From Bacillota bacterium (GTDB lineage: Bacteria > Bacillota > Clostridia > Lachnospirales > Lachnospiraceae): a stretch of DNA of 64,000 nt. This document shows, piece by piece, positions 51,139 through 58,915 of the stretch. The position numbers and the translations under genes were made by a program. The first letter of the stretch is position 1; each line of letters starts with the position of its first letter. The stretch is taken from positions 434,001 through 498,000 of the forward strand of contig JAEWSH010000051.1 in the NCBI GenBank assembly GCA_023398375.1. The letters run 5' to 3'. The notes beneath the pieces are model-generated. The model did no database searches. It saw nothing but the letters and a program-made list of their open reading frames with translations, and was not told where the DNA came from.

Positions 51139-51777
51139 TTAATATCCTAATTCTTCATTTATAAGAAATACTTTGATTCTGCCCGGACGACCCGAACGAC
51201 GTGTTACGACAATCTGATTACACATACAATCAGGAGAAATACAATCGCCGCATCTTCCGGTATAGTTACAAGGTGTTTTGCGGCCTAATCTTTTTGCATT
51301 AGCGGGAGAAGCGATGTTGCGGATACGTGATTCTGCAAATTCAATGTCTTCCACGACTTTATTGCGTCCTGCAATAATCATGACATGTTCGGGACCATGG
51401 ATGAGACATGCCGTACGATTGCCATTACCATCGATATTCATAAGTTCTCCATCCATTGTAATTGCATTGGTACTCATAAAATAAAAATCAGACATAACAG
51501 TTCTGGCGAAAATTGAACGTTGCTCTTCGGGAGTCCTGGCAGATGCACGATCGATTAATTCATAGTTATGTTTATGAAGTGCATCCATCATGCCGCATTC
51601 AATAACAGATTCGCTGCCGCCCCACGATACAACGCTCCCGGATGGCATCATGGATAAAATTTTATCGATGCAGGATTTACTGTTATCAAAATAGTATCCT
51701 TCCATATTTCTTGATTCCAAATTTTTTATGATTCCCTCAGCGAGACTGGCAAAAGCTTCTTCTTTCGGTGATGCCAT
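51139..51777 (-). CDS. LUD-domain protein (lactate utilisation type)
   Basis: A 212-residue protein of the LUD/DUF162 family (LutC/YkgG-like): SVVSWGGSESVIECGMMDAL, then GPEHVMIIAGRNKVVEDIEFA and a C-terminal Cys cluster (CNYTGRCGDCISPDCMC) that could bind an Fe-S cluster. No LutA or LutB partner is present. ATG 51777 follows GGAGG; an in-frame TTG upstream lies in the ribosome site. Role unknown. Confidence 0.88.
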   Translation of the reverse strand: MASPKEEAFASLAEGIIKNLESRNMEGYYFDNSKSCIDKILSMMPSGSVVSWGGSESVIECGMMDALHKHNYELIDRASARTPEEQRSIFARTVMSDFYFMSTNAITMDGELMNIDGNGNRTACLIHGPEHVMIIAGRNKVVEDIEFAESRIRNIASPANAKRLGRKTPCNYTGRCGDCISPDCMCNQIVVTRRSGRPGRIKVFLINEELGY

Positions 51778-52090
51778 AATGATTACCTCCAATATGTTTA
51801 TTATGTATGATGATACTTGAAATATAACATATTCCAGATTATTATTAAAGTTTTTATATTAAAAAGATTTTGTCAAATAAAGTTAGCGTATTTCTCATAG
51901 TTTTTATAGTTTTTCTTTCTATACGTGGTACATGGGTATGAAATCATTCGTATCGTATCTTTTAGATACTTAATAGTACCGTGATAACTTAATAAATATA
52001 TCAAATATTGGAAAAAAATGACAAATATACCATTAATATAAAGAAAATTGTCGAATAGATAAAAAATGAAGAAGAAACAGGAAAAATGTG

Positions 52091-52119
52091 TTGACAAATG
52101 TAAACGAAATATATATAAT
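52091..52119 (+). promoter_or_regulatory. Perfect-consensus sigma-A promoter
   Basis: TTGACA (52091-52096), a 17-bp spacer and TATAAT (52114-52119). No annotated gene follows for 660 bp, so it must drive the A-rich transcript. Confidence 0.75.
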
Positions 52120-52569
52120 AAAAACATAAACAAAAGAGAACATATAGAAAAAATACAAAAGAAAGGACGGTACGGACCACCAGAAAAGTGAAATGAAGTA
52201 CCAAAGAAACATCATAATCAGTAGAATATATATGATGTTAGCAAAGTTCTACAAAAGAAGTAAAGTACTTAAAAAAGGAATACCGTATCAACCAAATATA
52301 CAAAGGTTTATGGTGCCAAAAAAGTTAAGTAAATCAAAAAAATATTACTACCACAGTAGTAAAAAGTACGAAAGATAATATCGTACAAGCAGTAGCATTT
52401 TTAATTCAATATATGTGAGATACAGAAGAACTAAAGTACAAAAGAACGTAATCGAGTACATAAGAAAGAGTAACGTTGCACAAAAGATAAAACATATTTT
52501 AATTATCAGCCGTTACAGTACAGTAAGTACAAAATAATGGAAAGATACGATATTCTGCGGAGGTATTGG

Positions 52570-52650
52570 TCCAATGGACAGCATAGTTTAGAAGGGAGTA
52601 TTAATCGAAATTGATTGATGCTCCCTTCTTCGTTGTCCATTCATTGGTAT
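52570..52650 (+). terminator. Compound hairpin at the end of the A-rich region
   Basis: An inner stem AGAAGGGAG / CTCCCTTCT (52590-52628) extends through TTAATC / GATTGA around a GAAATT loop. An outer stem pairs CCAATGGACA (52570-52579) with TGTCC-ATT-CATTGG (about 52635-52648) with a bulge. The T-run is weak (CTTCTTCGTT). It may terminate the upstream transcript. Confidence 0.6.
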
Positions 52651-52722
52651 GAGGTCACAATTCGGCTGCGAAGCCGCAGGTATGAATCGTACAGGGTATG
52701 ACCTGATTCGACAGATTAAGTG

Positions 52723-52751
52723 TTGATTTCATATTCTTTACAAGGTAGAAT
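52723..52751 (+). promoter_or_regulatory. Promoter of the transglutaminase-like gene
   Basis: TTGATT (52723-52728) and TAGAAT (52746-52751), 17 bp apart, lie about 33 bp upstream of the ATG. Confidence 0.5.
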
Positions 52752-52783
52752 AATGCTAGATGGAAAAGCGCGGAGGACTCAAA

Positions 52784-53668
52784 ATGAAAAAGAAATTTGC
52801 ACTTATTTTAACGAATGTACTATTATTGATATTTCTTAGCGTGAAAGTATTTGCGGCAGAAGTTACAACAAGCAATATCACAAAAACAATGGATACAACT
52901 GAAAAAACACAGGTGTATATGTTGTCAGAGAGTACAGATTCAGCAATAAAAATAGCAGAAAGATCATATCAGGAGGAGATGAGTGCAACATTAAATAGTG
53001 CTGCTGACATTCCGCAAGTTCTACAAAAAGCTTTTGATATGCATGCAACTACGATTCGTATTACGTCAACCACAAATATTTTTAGTGAATTATCAAATCA
53101 ACTAAATACTGAAATAGGCGGACTGATCGGAAGATATAATGTACATAGCTGTAATGGATATCATCTGAGCAGAAAAGGCAATAACTATGTTATAACCTTG
53201 TCCTGGCTTAGTACAATTCAAGAAGAACAGGCACTGGATATGTATATACTGCAGACGATAGGAAACTATAGTGAAGGTTCTGCTTACCAGAAGGTAAAAA
53301 AAGTACATGATACTATTTGTGAAATGGTTGCTTATGACAATGCGACAGCAACAGGGCAGGCGGATAATAATAGCGCATATGATGCAGTTGCCAATAAGTT
53401 GTCAGTATGTACCGGATATGCTTTATTATTTCAAAAATATATGGATGGATTAGGGATTCCTTGTTATACAGCAGCGGGAACCAGAAATGGTGGGCCGCAT
53501 ATGTGGAATATTGTTAATATTGACGGGCAATGGTATCACATTGACTGTACATGGGATGATCAAGGCTCCTATATAGCGAATCAATGGTTCCTGTGCGGTG
53601 CAGATAGGGCAGGTTACAGTTCTTGGGGAAATGTAACACTTGCAGAAACAAGTTATCCTTATGAATAG
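52784..53668 (+). CDS. Secreted transglutaminase-like cysteine protease
   Basis: A 294-residue protein with a signal peptide (about residues 1-25, ending VFAA). A transglutaminase-like domain has the triad Cys209 (CTGYA), His239 (GPHMWN) and Asp254 (YHIDCTWDD). Such proteins cleave or cross-link peptides at the cell wall. ATG 52784 follows GCGGAGGA; an in-frame ATG at 52760 would precede the ribosome site. The next gene is a wall-sugar glycosidase, which supports a surface role. Confidence 0.87.
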   Translation: MKKKFALILTNVLLLIFLSVKVFAAEVTTSNITKTMDTTEKTQVYMLSESTDSAIKIAERSYQEEMSATLNSAADIPQVLQKAFDMHATTIRITSTTNIFSELSNQLNTEIGGLIGRYNVHSCNGYHLSRKGNNYVITLSWLSTIQEEQALDMYILQTIGNYSEGSAYQKVKKVHDTICEMVAYDNATATGQADNNSAYDAVANKLSVCTGYALLFQKYMDGLGIPCYTAAGTRNGGPHMWNIVNIDGQWYHIDCTWDDQGSYIANQWFLCGADRAGYSSWGNVTLAETSYPYE

Positions 53669-53741
53669 TAGCATAATCTTTATAAAAAAGGTATAATCTT
53701 AGAGAGTAATGAGATATAAGGGATTGGACTCGGAGGTAAGT

Positions 53742-55145
53742 ATGGGGCAGGAAGGTAAGGAACAAAAAGAATCAAGGCGGGAGATAAGAAGACGGAAAAA
53801 AAAGAGAGCACAGATAATTGCGTACAGTGTCGCGATTGTGTTGATTATCCTGCTAGGAATCGGCATCTTTCGTGGAGCAGATCAACTTATGAATTATGTT
53901 TGTGAAAGAAAAACAAAGCCAGAAGAACAACAGTCTACTGAAGCACAATCAGAAGGGGAGATATCCGAACCATCTGCGGAAGAACCGGAAGAGGCCAAAA
54001 CTGATGCGTTGGATGCACTGGTCGATTCTACCATTGCTGCTATGTCTTTGGAAGATAAGGTGGCAGGGCTCTTTATGGTTACACCGGAAGCACTTACGGA
54101 GGTCGGAACTGTTGTCAAGGCAGGAGATGGAACTAAGAAAGCATTAGAAGCATATCCGGTTGGCGGGTTGATTTATTTCGGACAAAATATCGTGGATGAA
54201 AAACAGTTGAAAGAGATGATATCGAACACCGTTATGTATAGTAAATATCCTCTTTTTATGGGGATTGATGAAGAGGGCGGAAAAGTTGCCAGATTAGGCA
54301 ATAGTGACATAGAAGTTGAAAAAGTAGATGAAGCAGCAACTATTGGTGCCTCAGGAGATACTTCCGAAGCATATGGTGCTATGGCTTCAATAGCAGGTTA
54401 TCTTACAAAATTTGGATTTAATGTAGACTTTGCTCCAGTAGCAGATGTATTGACTAACTCGGACAATGAAGTGATCGGAACGAGGGCTTACAGTTCTGAT
54501 TCGGGGGTTGTGGCAGAGATGGCGCAAGCAGCGATTAAGGGATTACAAGAAAATCACGTAAGCGCTTGTATGAAGCATTTCCCGGGTCTTGGAGATGTAG
54601 TCCAGGATCCGCATAAGGAATTGACTACGACAGATAAAAGTCTGGCGGAGATGCGCGAGACAGAATTTATTCCTTATATTACGGGTATTGAAGCAGGTAC
54701 AGATATGATAATGATATCAAATATGTCAGCACCACAGGTGATCGGTGATAATACCCCTTGCTGTATGTCTTCTCTCATCGTGACAGATGTATTGCGCACG
54801 GAACTGGGATATAATGGAATTGTGATTACAGATGCCATGAATATGGGTGCTATTAAAGATTATTATAAAGATGGAGAAGCAGCAGTGCAGGCGGTCCAGG
54901 CGGGTGTCGATATCATTTTAATGCCAAATGATTTTAAGGCAGCGTACCAAGGCGTGTTGGATGCGGTAAATGATGGTACGATATCGGAAGACAGAATCAA
55001 TGAATCGTTACATCGCATTTACCGTGTGAAATTTAAAGATTCTGTGGATGAATTAGAAGCCAATACTCCGGAGAAAGGAACAGATGAAAGTTCTGGCACA
55101 GAGGAATCAAGTGCAGAGGAAAGTACTGTAAATAGCAAGCCGTAA
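53742..55145 (+). CDS. Membrane-anchored GH3 beta-N-acetylhexosaminidase (NagZ-like)
   Basis: A 467-residue protein. A basic N-terminus and one membrane helix (about 24-44) anchor it, and an acidic linker (about 55-85) leads to a GH3 N-domain. The catalytic nucleophile is Asp364 (VITDAMNMG), and the NagZ-type acid/base pair is Asp289/His291 (KHFPGLGD ... QDPHKEL). It should cleave GlcNAc from muropeptides outside the cell. ATG 53742 follows GGAGGTAAGT; an ATG at 53709 has no site. The last codons fall in a hairpin repeat. Confidence 0.9.
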   Translation: MGQEGKEQKESRREIRRRKKKRAQIIAYSVAIVLIILLGIGIFRGADQLMNYVCERKTKPEEQQSTEAQSEGEISEPSAEEPEEAKTDALDALVDSTIAAMSLEDKVAGLFMVTPEALTEVGTVVKAGDGTKKALEAYPVGGLIYFGQNIVDEKQLKEMISNTVMYSKYPLFMGIDEEGGKVARLGNSDIEVEKVDEAATIGASGDTSEAYGAMASIAGYLTKFGFNVDFAPVADVLTNSDNEVIGTRAYSSDSGVVAEMAQAAIKGLQENHVSACMKHFPGLGDVVQDPHKELTTTDKSLAEMRETEFIPYITGIEAGTDMIMISNMSAPQVIGDNTPCCMSSLIVTDVLRTELGYNGIVITDAMNMGAIKDYYKDGEAAVQAVQAGVDIILMPNDFKAAYQGVLDAVNDGTISEDRINESLHRIYRVKFKDSVDELEANTPEKGTDESSGTEESSAEESTVNSKP

Positions 55146-55163
55146 GGTTGAATAGTAACAATT
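55140..55163 (+). repeat. GTTGCTAT hairpin repeat, copy B (partial)
   Basis: CCGTAAGGTTGAATAGTAACAATT matches 17895-17918 except one base. The stop codon of the GH3 gene lies inside it, so the repeat supplies the last residues. Confidence 0.7.
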
Positions 55164-55183
55164 GATTTTTGAAGAGAAACCGG

Positions 55184-55212
55184 TTGACAAAAGAAAATGA
55201 TTATAGTATATT
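55184..55212 (+). promoter_or_regulatory. Promoter of tRNA-Gly
   Basis: TTGACA (55184-55189) and TATATT (55207-55212), 17 bp apart, lie 34 bp upstream of the tRNA. Confidence 0.7.
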
Positions 55213-55246
55213 ATATCTTGCCCGCTGAAAAGCTGGGTAAGAAAAT

Positions 55247-55319
55247 GCGATAGTGGCGTAGTTGGTAACGCGCGACCTTGCCAAGGTCGAGACCGCGGGT
55301 TCGAGTCCCGTCTATCGCT
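55247..55319 (+). tRNA. tRNA-Gly (GCC)
   Basis: Acceptor arms GCGATAG (55247-55253) and CTATCGC (55312-55318) pair perfectly, with T as discriminator. The D-arm loop has AGTTGGTAA, the anticodon stem CGACC/GGTCG holds TTGCCAA (anticodon GCC), and the T-arm GCGGG-TTCGAGT-CCCGT is standard. No encoded CCA. It is a single gene with its own promoter and terminator. Confidence 0.95.
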
Positions 55320-55341
55320 TTACTTATGTTAGGTGAATATG

Positions 55342-55377
55342 GATGCCCACTGGAAAGATCCAGTGGGCATCAGTCTT
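55342..55377 (+). terminator. Terminator of tRNA-Gly
   Basis: A perfect 12-bp stem (GATGCCCACTGG / CCAGTGGGCATC) with a 6-nt loop, followed by AGTCTTTAT. Confidence 0.85.
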
Positions 55378-55442
55378 TATAAGTATATTCATATTTGAGC
55401 AGAGAGGGCAACATGAAGTAGTACAAAGATATTACTGAAAAA

Positions 55443-56753
55443 TTGGTATATTTGATTAATCTTATTTTAGTTTGCGTTTGTGCAAACTGCTTTTATTTTG
55501 TAAAGCGATTCCCGATGCTGATTCCTGTTTTTGCTGTTGGACTTTTCTTGTCTAATCTTCTTCCGATGTACTCTGTAAATGACTTTCCGAACAAACCCAT
55601 AAAAATTTGCAATAACGGCACAAAATGTCTGAAAATATTTTCAATTTCTGTGATGGTATCGGTCGTTTATCATATTGTTACTCTATTTTACCTTTTTCAG
55701 GCACAATGGCTACAATGGATTTTCAGTGTTATTGTTTGCGTTTGTGTGGAATCAGTTATTTTTTGGAATGGAATTATCAGCGTTTATTCTACCTCGTTGC
55801 AGTTGGGTATAAAGCTGCGGCTACTTGGTATTATTTTTGGGCTGATTCCGGTGGCGCATCTCTTTATGTTGGCTAAAATCATACGTATCACTTCAGAAGA
55901 AGTGCGCTTTGAGACAGAGAAATACCAGATTAATCGGGAACGACATGACCAACAGCTCTGCAACACAAAATACCCAATTTTGCTTGTTCACGGAGTGTTT
56001 TTCAGAGATTTTAGATATTTCAATTACTGGGGACGAATTCCGGAAGAACTTACCAAAAATGGGGCACGGATATATTATGGGGAACATCAGTCAGCGGCAT
56101 CTGTAGAAACAAGTGCTACTGAACTGTCTGAGCGAATCAGAAAAATTATTCAGGAGACAGGCTGTGAAAAAGTCAATATAATAGCACATTCAAAAGGCGG
56201 TATTGACTGCCGATACGCGATTAGCCATACAGATATTGCTCCGTATGTTGCGTCCCTGACTACCATCAATACGCCGCACCGGGGTTGTAAATTTGCTGAT
56301 TATCTTTTAAAAAAAGTGCCAAGGTCAACCCAGCAGAAACTTGCAAATACATATAACACCGCCCTGCGAAAATTAGGAGACAAAAATCCAGATTTTATTG
56401 CTGCTGTACGCGATCTGACATCGGAACGGTGCATGATACTGGATCAGACGATGCCTGTTTCAAAAGATATTTATTGCAATAGTATCGGTTCCAAACTGAA
56501 TCGTGCTGCAAACGGAAAATTTCCACTCAATTTTTCCTATTATCTTGTAAATCATTTTGATGGTTTTAACGATGGTCTTGTGGGAGAGCAGTCTTTTCGC
56601 TGGAACGAAAATTATACGCTTTTGACGATTTCGGGGAAACGTGGTATTTCGCATGGTGATATGATTGATTTGAACAGAGAAAATATTCCCGGTTTTGATG
56701 TGCGCAAATTTTACGTGGAGTTGGTGCATGATCTGAAACGACAGGGATTATAA
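55443..56753 (+). CDS. Lipase/esterase-like alpha/beta hydrolase with N-terminal membrane domain (start damaged)
   Basis: A 436-residue protein with three to four N-terminal helices (about 1-140) and a lipase-type alpha/beta-hydrolase domain: PILLVHGVFFRD (oxyanion region), nucleophile Ser250 in AHSKGG and a late GISHGDM His. The best start is ATG 55413, with AGAGAGGG before it, but codon 3 there is TAG; the frame reopens and this entry begins at TTG 55443, which lacks a ribosome site. So it may be a nonsense-mutated gene or be re-initiated. Family: triacylglycerol lipase-like. Confidence 0.65.
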   Translation: MVYLINLILVCVCANCFYFVKRFPMLIPVFAVGLFLSNLLPMYSVNDFPNKPIKICNNGTKCLKIFSISVMVSVVYHIVTLFYLFQAQWLQWIFSVIVCVCVESVIFWNGIISVYSTSLQLGIKLRLLGIIFGLIPVAHLFMLAKIIRITSEEVRFETEKYQINRERHDQQLCNTKYPILLVHGVFFRDFRYFNYWGRIPEELTKNGARIYYGEHQSAASVETSATELSERIRKIIQETGCEKVNIIAHSKGGIDCRYAISHTDIAPYVASLTTINTPHRGCKFADYLLKKVPRSTQQKLANTYNTALRKLGDKNPDFIAAVRDLTSERCMILDQTMPVSKDIYCNSIGSKLNRAANGKFPLNFSYYLVNHFDGFNDGLVGEQSFRWNENYTLLTISGKRGISHGDMIDLNRENIPGFDVRKFYVELVHDLKRQGL

Positions 56754-56798
56754 GAACATAAATGAAAGCTCATCAATATTCTAAGAAAGGCTAATTTA

Positions 56799-57296
56799 AT
56801 GGAATATCAACATTTATCTCATACGTTTGAGCCAATATATGACAATCATAGTAAAATACTGATCTTAGGAAGCTTTCCCTCAGTAAAATCACGAGAGCAA
56901 CAGTTCTATTATGGTCATCCGCAGAATCGGTTTTGGAAAGTTCTGTCAACTATTCTGCAATGTGAATGTCCAAAAACAATTACGCAGAAAAAACAACTGC
57001 TGTTAGATAATTATATAGCTGTTTGGGATGTGATAGCAGAGTGTGATATAATAGGATCCAGTGATAGCAGTATTAAGAATGTGAAGGTAAATCCGTTGAA
57101 TCAGATCTTAAATGAATGTGAGATAAGAAAAATATATGTGAATGGAGCAACAGCAGCAAAATTATATCGGAACTATAGTCAGGTGCAAACGAAAAGAGAA
57201 TGCGTGCAGCTGCCTTCAACCAGTCCAGCGAATGCAGCCTATTCAATAGAAAGACTATGCGAGCAATGGACAGCTATCATGGAAGCATTAGTGTAA
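56799..57296 (+). CDS. Hypoxanthine/deoxyinosine-DNA glycosylase (UDG family 6)
   Basis: A 165-residue UDG-superfamily protein. LILGSFPSVKSREQQFYYGHPQNRFWKVL-type sequence (residues 24-52) is the signature of family 6 enzymes, with GSFPS replacing the uracil-type motif and Asn in PQNRFW. The second motif is LPSTSPANAAYS. It removes hypoxanthine (deaminated adenine) from DNA. Cytosolic repair role. AAGG precedes the ATG. Confidence 0.9.
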   Translation: MEYQHLSHTFEPIYDNHSKILILGSFPSVKSREQQFYYGHPQNRFWKVLSTILQCECPKTITQKKQLLLDNYIAVWDVIAECDIIGSSDSSIKNVKVNPLNQILNECEIRKIYVNGATAAKLYRNYSQVQTKRECVQLPSTSPANAAYSIERLCEQWTAIMEALV

Positions 57297-57349
57297 TATG
57301 ATAGGCTTTTAACACTTAAATTGCAATATAAAATGAAGGAGTGAGCGGC

Positions 57350-57769
57350 ATGAAAATAGAACCCTATATTCATAAAGTACAATATTATGAAACAGATCAG
57401 ATGGCAATCGTACATCATTCAAATTATATCAGGTGGTTTGAAGAAGCGAGAGTAGATTTCCTTGACAAAATAGGGTATGGATATAAAGTTATGGAGGAAC
57501 AAGGTATTATCAGTCCGGTTACCGGAGTGAACTGCAAATATAAATCAATGACCCGTTTTGGTGATACCGTTCGTATTAAGACAAAAATACTTTTATTTAA
57601 TGGTGTCACGTTGAAGATCGCGTATCAGATCAGTGATACGGAATCCGGAGAATTAAGGGCATATGGTGAAAGTGATCATTGTTTTATTTCGGAAGAAGGA
57701 AAGCTGTTGTCTGTAAAAAGGGCGAACAAGGACTTTTATGATTGCCTGCTTTCGTATGTAGATGAATAA
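57350..57769 (+). CDS. Acyl-CoA thioesterase, YbgC/4HBT type
   Basis: A 139-residue hot-dog-fold protein. YYETDQMAIVHHSNYIRWFEEAR has the catalytic Asp (TDQMAIVHH) and His of the 4-hydroxybenzoyl-CoA thioesterase family. ATG 57350 follows GAAGGAGTGAG; a GTG at 57341 lies inside that site. It hydrolyses acyl-CoA or acyl-ACP thioesters; the acyl chain is unknown. Confidence 0.88.
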   Translation: MKIEPYIHKVQYYETDQMAIVHHSNYIRWFEEARVDFLDKIGYGYKVMEEQGIISPVTGVNCKYKSMTRFGDTVRIKTKILLFNGVTLKIAYQISDTESGELRAYGESDHCFISEEGKLLSVKRANKDFYDCLLSYVDE

Positions 57770-57871
57770 AAAAATGTAATATAACTTGCTTTGTATTCTT
57801 AAGATTTACAAAATTTGGAAAAAATATAAACAATAAGCAGGAATCGTCCGATAGTAATAATAGTGAAAAGT

Positions 57872-57905
57872 ATTGCAGCAACACATTTGCTGCAATATCC
57901 ATATT
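57872..57905 (+). terminator. Terminator after thioesterase gene
   Basis: A perfect 10-bp stem (ATTGCAGCAA / TTGCTGCAAT) with loop CACAT is followed by a T-rich stretch. It lies 100 bp after the thioesterase stop and 40 bp before the next ATG. Confidence 0.65.
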
Positions 57906-57935
57906 TTAATTTTTATGATAGAAAAGAGGAAATTT

Positions 57936-58829
57936 ATGAATATCGGGGGAATCAGTAATTCCAGCAGTTATTCATCATATGATGCGGGAGCTGCAATTGC
58001 AAGCAAGACAACAAAGGAAGATCCAAGAATTACAGGGATTAAGCAACAGATTATGAATAAGGAACAGTCAATTAAGAATGTAGAAAATGACGATAATTTG
58101 ACTGATAAAGAAAAGACAGAAAAAAAGAAAAAATTACAGGATGAAATCACACAGCTCAATCAGCAGCTAGTAGAATTACAGAAGCAGATTGAAAAGGAAG
58201 AGCAGGCGAAAAAAGCAGAGAACGAAGAAAGTGATAGGCAGCAGGAAGAATTACAAAAAACTGAAAAGCAAAAAGAAATTGAAGAATTAACGGTTCCAGA
58301 GAATTTGATGGAATCGATGCTGACAGCACAAACAGCGATGTCACAGTCTGGTTCACTTGATTGGATTAAGACAAAAATGGAGGGAGAAGCCAGAACAGCA
58401 GCAAGTGATGCAAAACAGAGTACAGCACTCGGTGTGGACTCTTCTTACCAAGAGGGTGTAGCAGCAAATGCTGAATCGGCCGTTGATAAGATAACTGGAA
58501 TGCAGCTTTCAATTCTTGGAAAAGCCTCGGAGGAGATGGAAAAATCTACAGAAGAGCAATTTGAAGAAAGACAGAAAAAGGCAACAGAAGAACGAATTAA
58601 AGAGAAAAATGAAGCAAGTGATCAAGTCAAAACAGATAACCAGACAGAACAAAGTATACAGGCTGGAACGGCAGACGAAGAAGAAACGGTGACAGATGAA
58701 GTGGCTGCAGAAGAGACAGGTGCTGATACAACAAGAGAAGCTTCCCAGAATGGGCTTACGATATCAGATGAAGATTCTCAAAGATATCTGGATCAAGTAG
58801 TATATAAGGAAATAGATGTGTTATTATAA
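57936..58829 (+). CDS. FlxA-like coiled-coil protein
   Basis: A 297-residue hydrophilic protein with no signal peptide. The N-terminal Ser/Tyr-rich segment (SNSSSYSSYD) and the coiled coil at about 30-115 (ITGIKQQIMNKEQSIKNVE, LQDEITQLNQQLVELQKQIE) resemble FlxA-family proteins. The C-terminal 90 residues are Glu/Thr-rich and low complexity. ATG 57936 follows AGAGGAAA. Function unknown; FlxA relatives are linked to flagellar regulons, but no flagellar gene is in the window. Confidence 0.7.
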   Translation: MNIGGISNSSSYSSYDAGAAIASKTTKEDPRITGIKQQIMNKEQSIKNVENDDNLTDKEKTEKKKKLQDEITQLNQQLVELQKQIEKEEQAKKAENEESDRQQEELQKTEKQKEIEELTVPENLMESMLTAQTAMSQSGSLDWIKTKMEGEARTAASDAKQSTALGVDSSYQEGVAANAESAVDKITGMQLSILGKASEEMEKSTEEQFEERQKKATEERIKEKNEASDQVKTDNQTEQSIQAGTADEEETVTDEVAAEETGADTTREASQNGLTISDEDSQRYLDQVVYKEIDVLL

Positions 58830-58846
58830 CATATAGTTCTATCATG

Positions 58847-58878
58847 AATGGACGAAGCTATGATTAGTTTCGTCCATT
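58847..58878 (+). terminator. Terminator-like hairpin after the FlxA-like gene
   Basis: A perfect 10-bp stem (AATGGACGAA / TTCGTCCATT) with a 12-nt loop and no T-run, between the coiled-coil gene and the ABC exporter gene. Confidence 0.5.
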
Positions 58879-58915
58879 TGAATGCCGGATGAAAGAAAGA
58901 ATATGAGGAGCAAGT

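Larger units (their letters stand above)
51778..52783. other. 1-kb gene-poor region with an A-rich transcription unit
   Basis: No convincing gene is present. The left part (51800-52080) is AT-rich. From a consensus promoter at 52091-52119, the plus strand becomes strikingly A-rich, with many GTAC sites and repeated TACAAAAGAA-like words (near 52155, 52249, 52437), and ends in a compound hairpin (about 52570-52650). One frame is open from 52148 to 52535 with a single TAA at 52376 and would give a very basic, Lys/Tyr/Arg-rich product; a decayed gene or structured RNA are both possible. Confidence 0.6.

Noticed and set aside
51873..52215. Minus-strand ORFs rich in Phe/Tyr/Leu in the gene-poor region
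   Set aside because: They are complements of A-rich sequence, overlap each other in different frames and lack ribosome sites.
52193..52378. A 61-codon, very basic ORF in the A-rich region
   Set aside because: No ribosome site precedes the ATG, the frame continues beyond the stop with the same odd composition, and Lys/Tyr-rich translation is expected from A-rich DNA. Kept only as an alternative within the region entry.
57300..57330. Resemblance of the pre-thioesterase gap to the tail of the 33-nt repeat
   Set aside because: Only short AT-rich words (TTTTAACACTTAAATT) match, with no shared core; likely chance.
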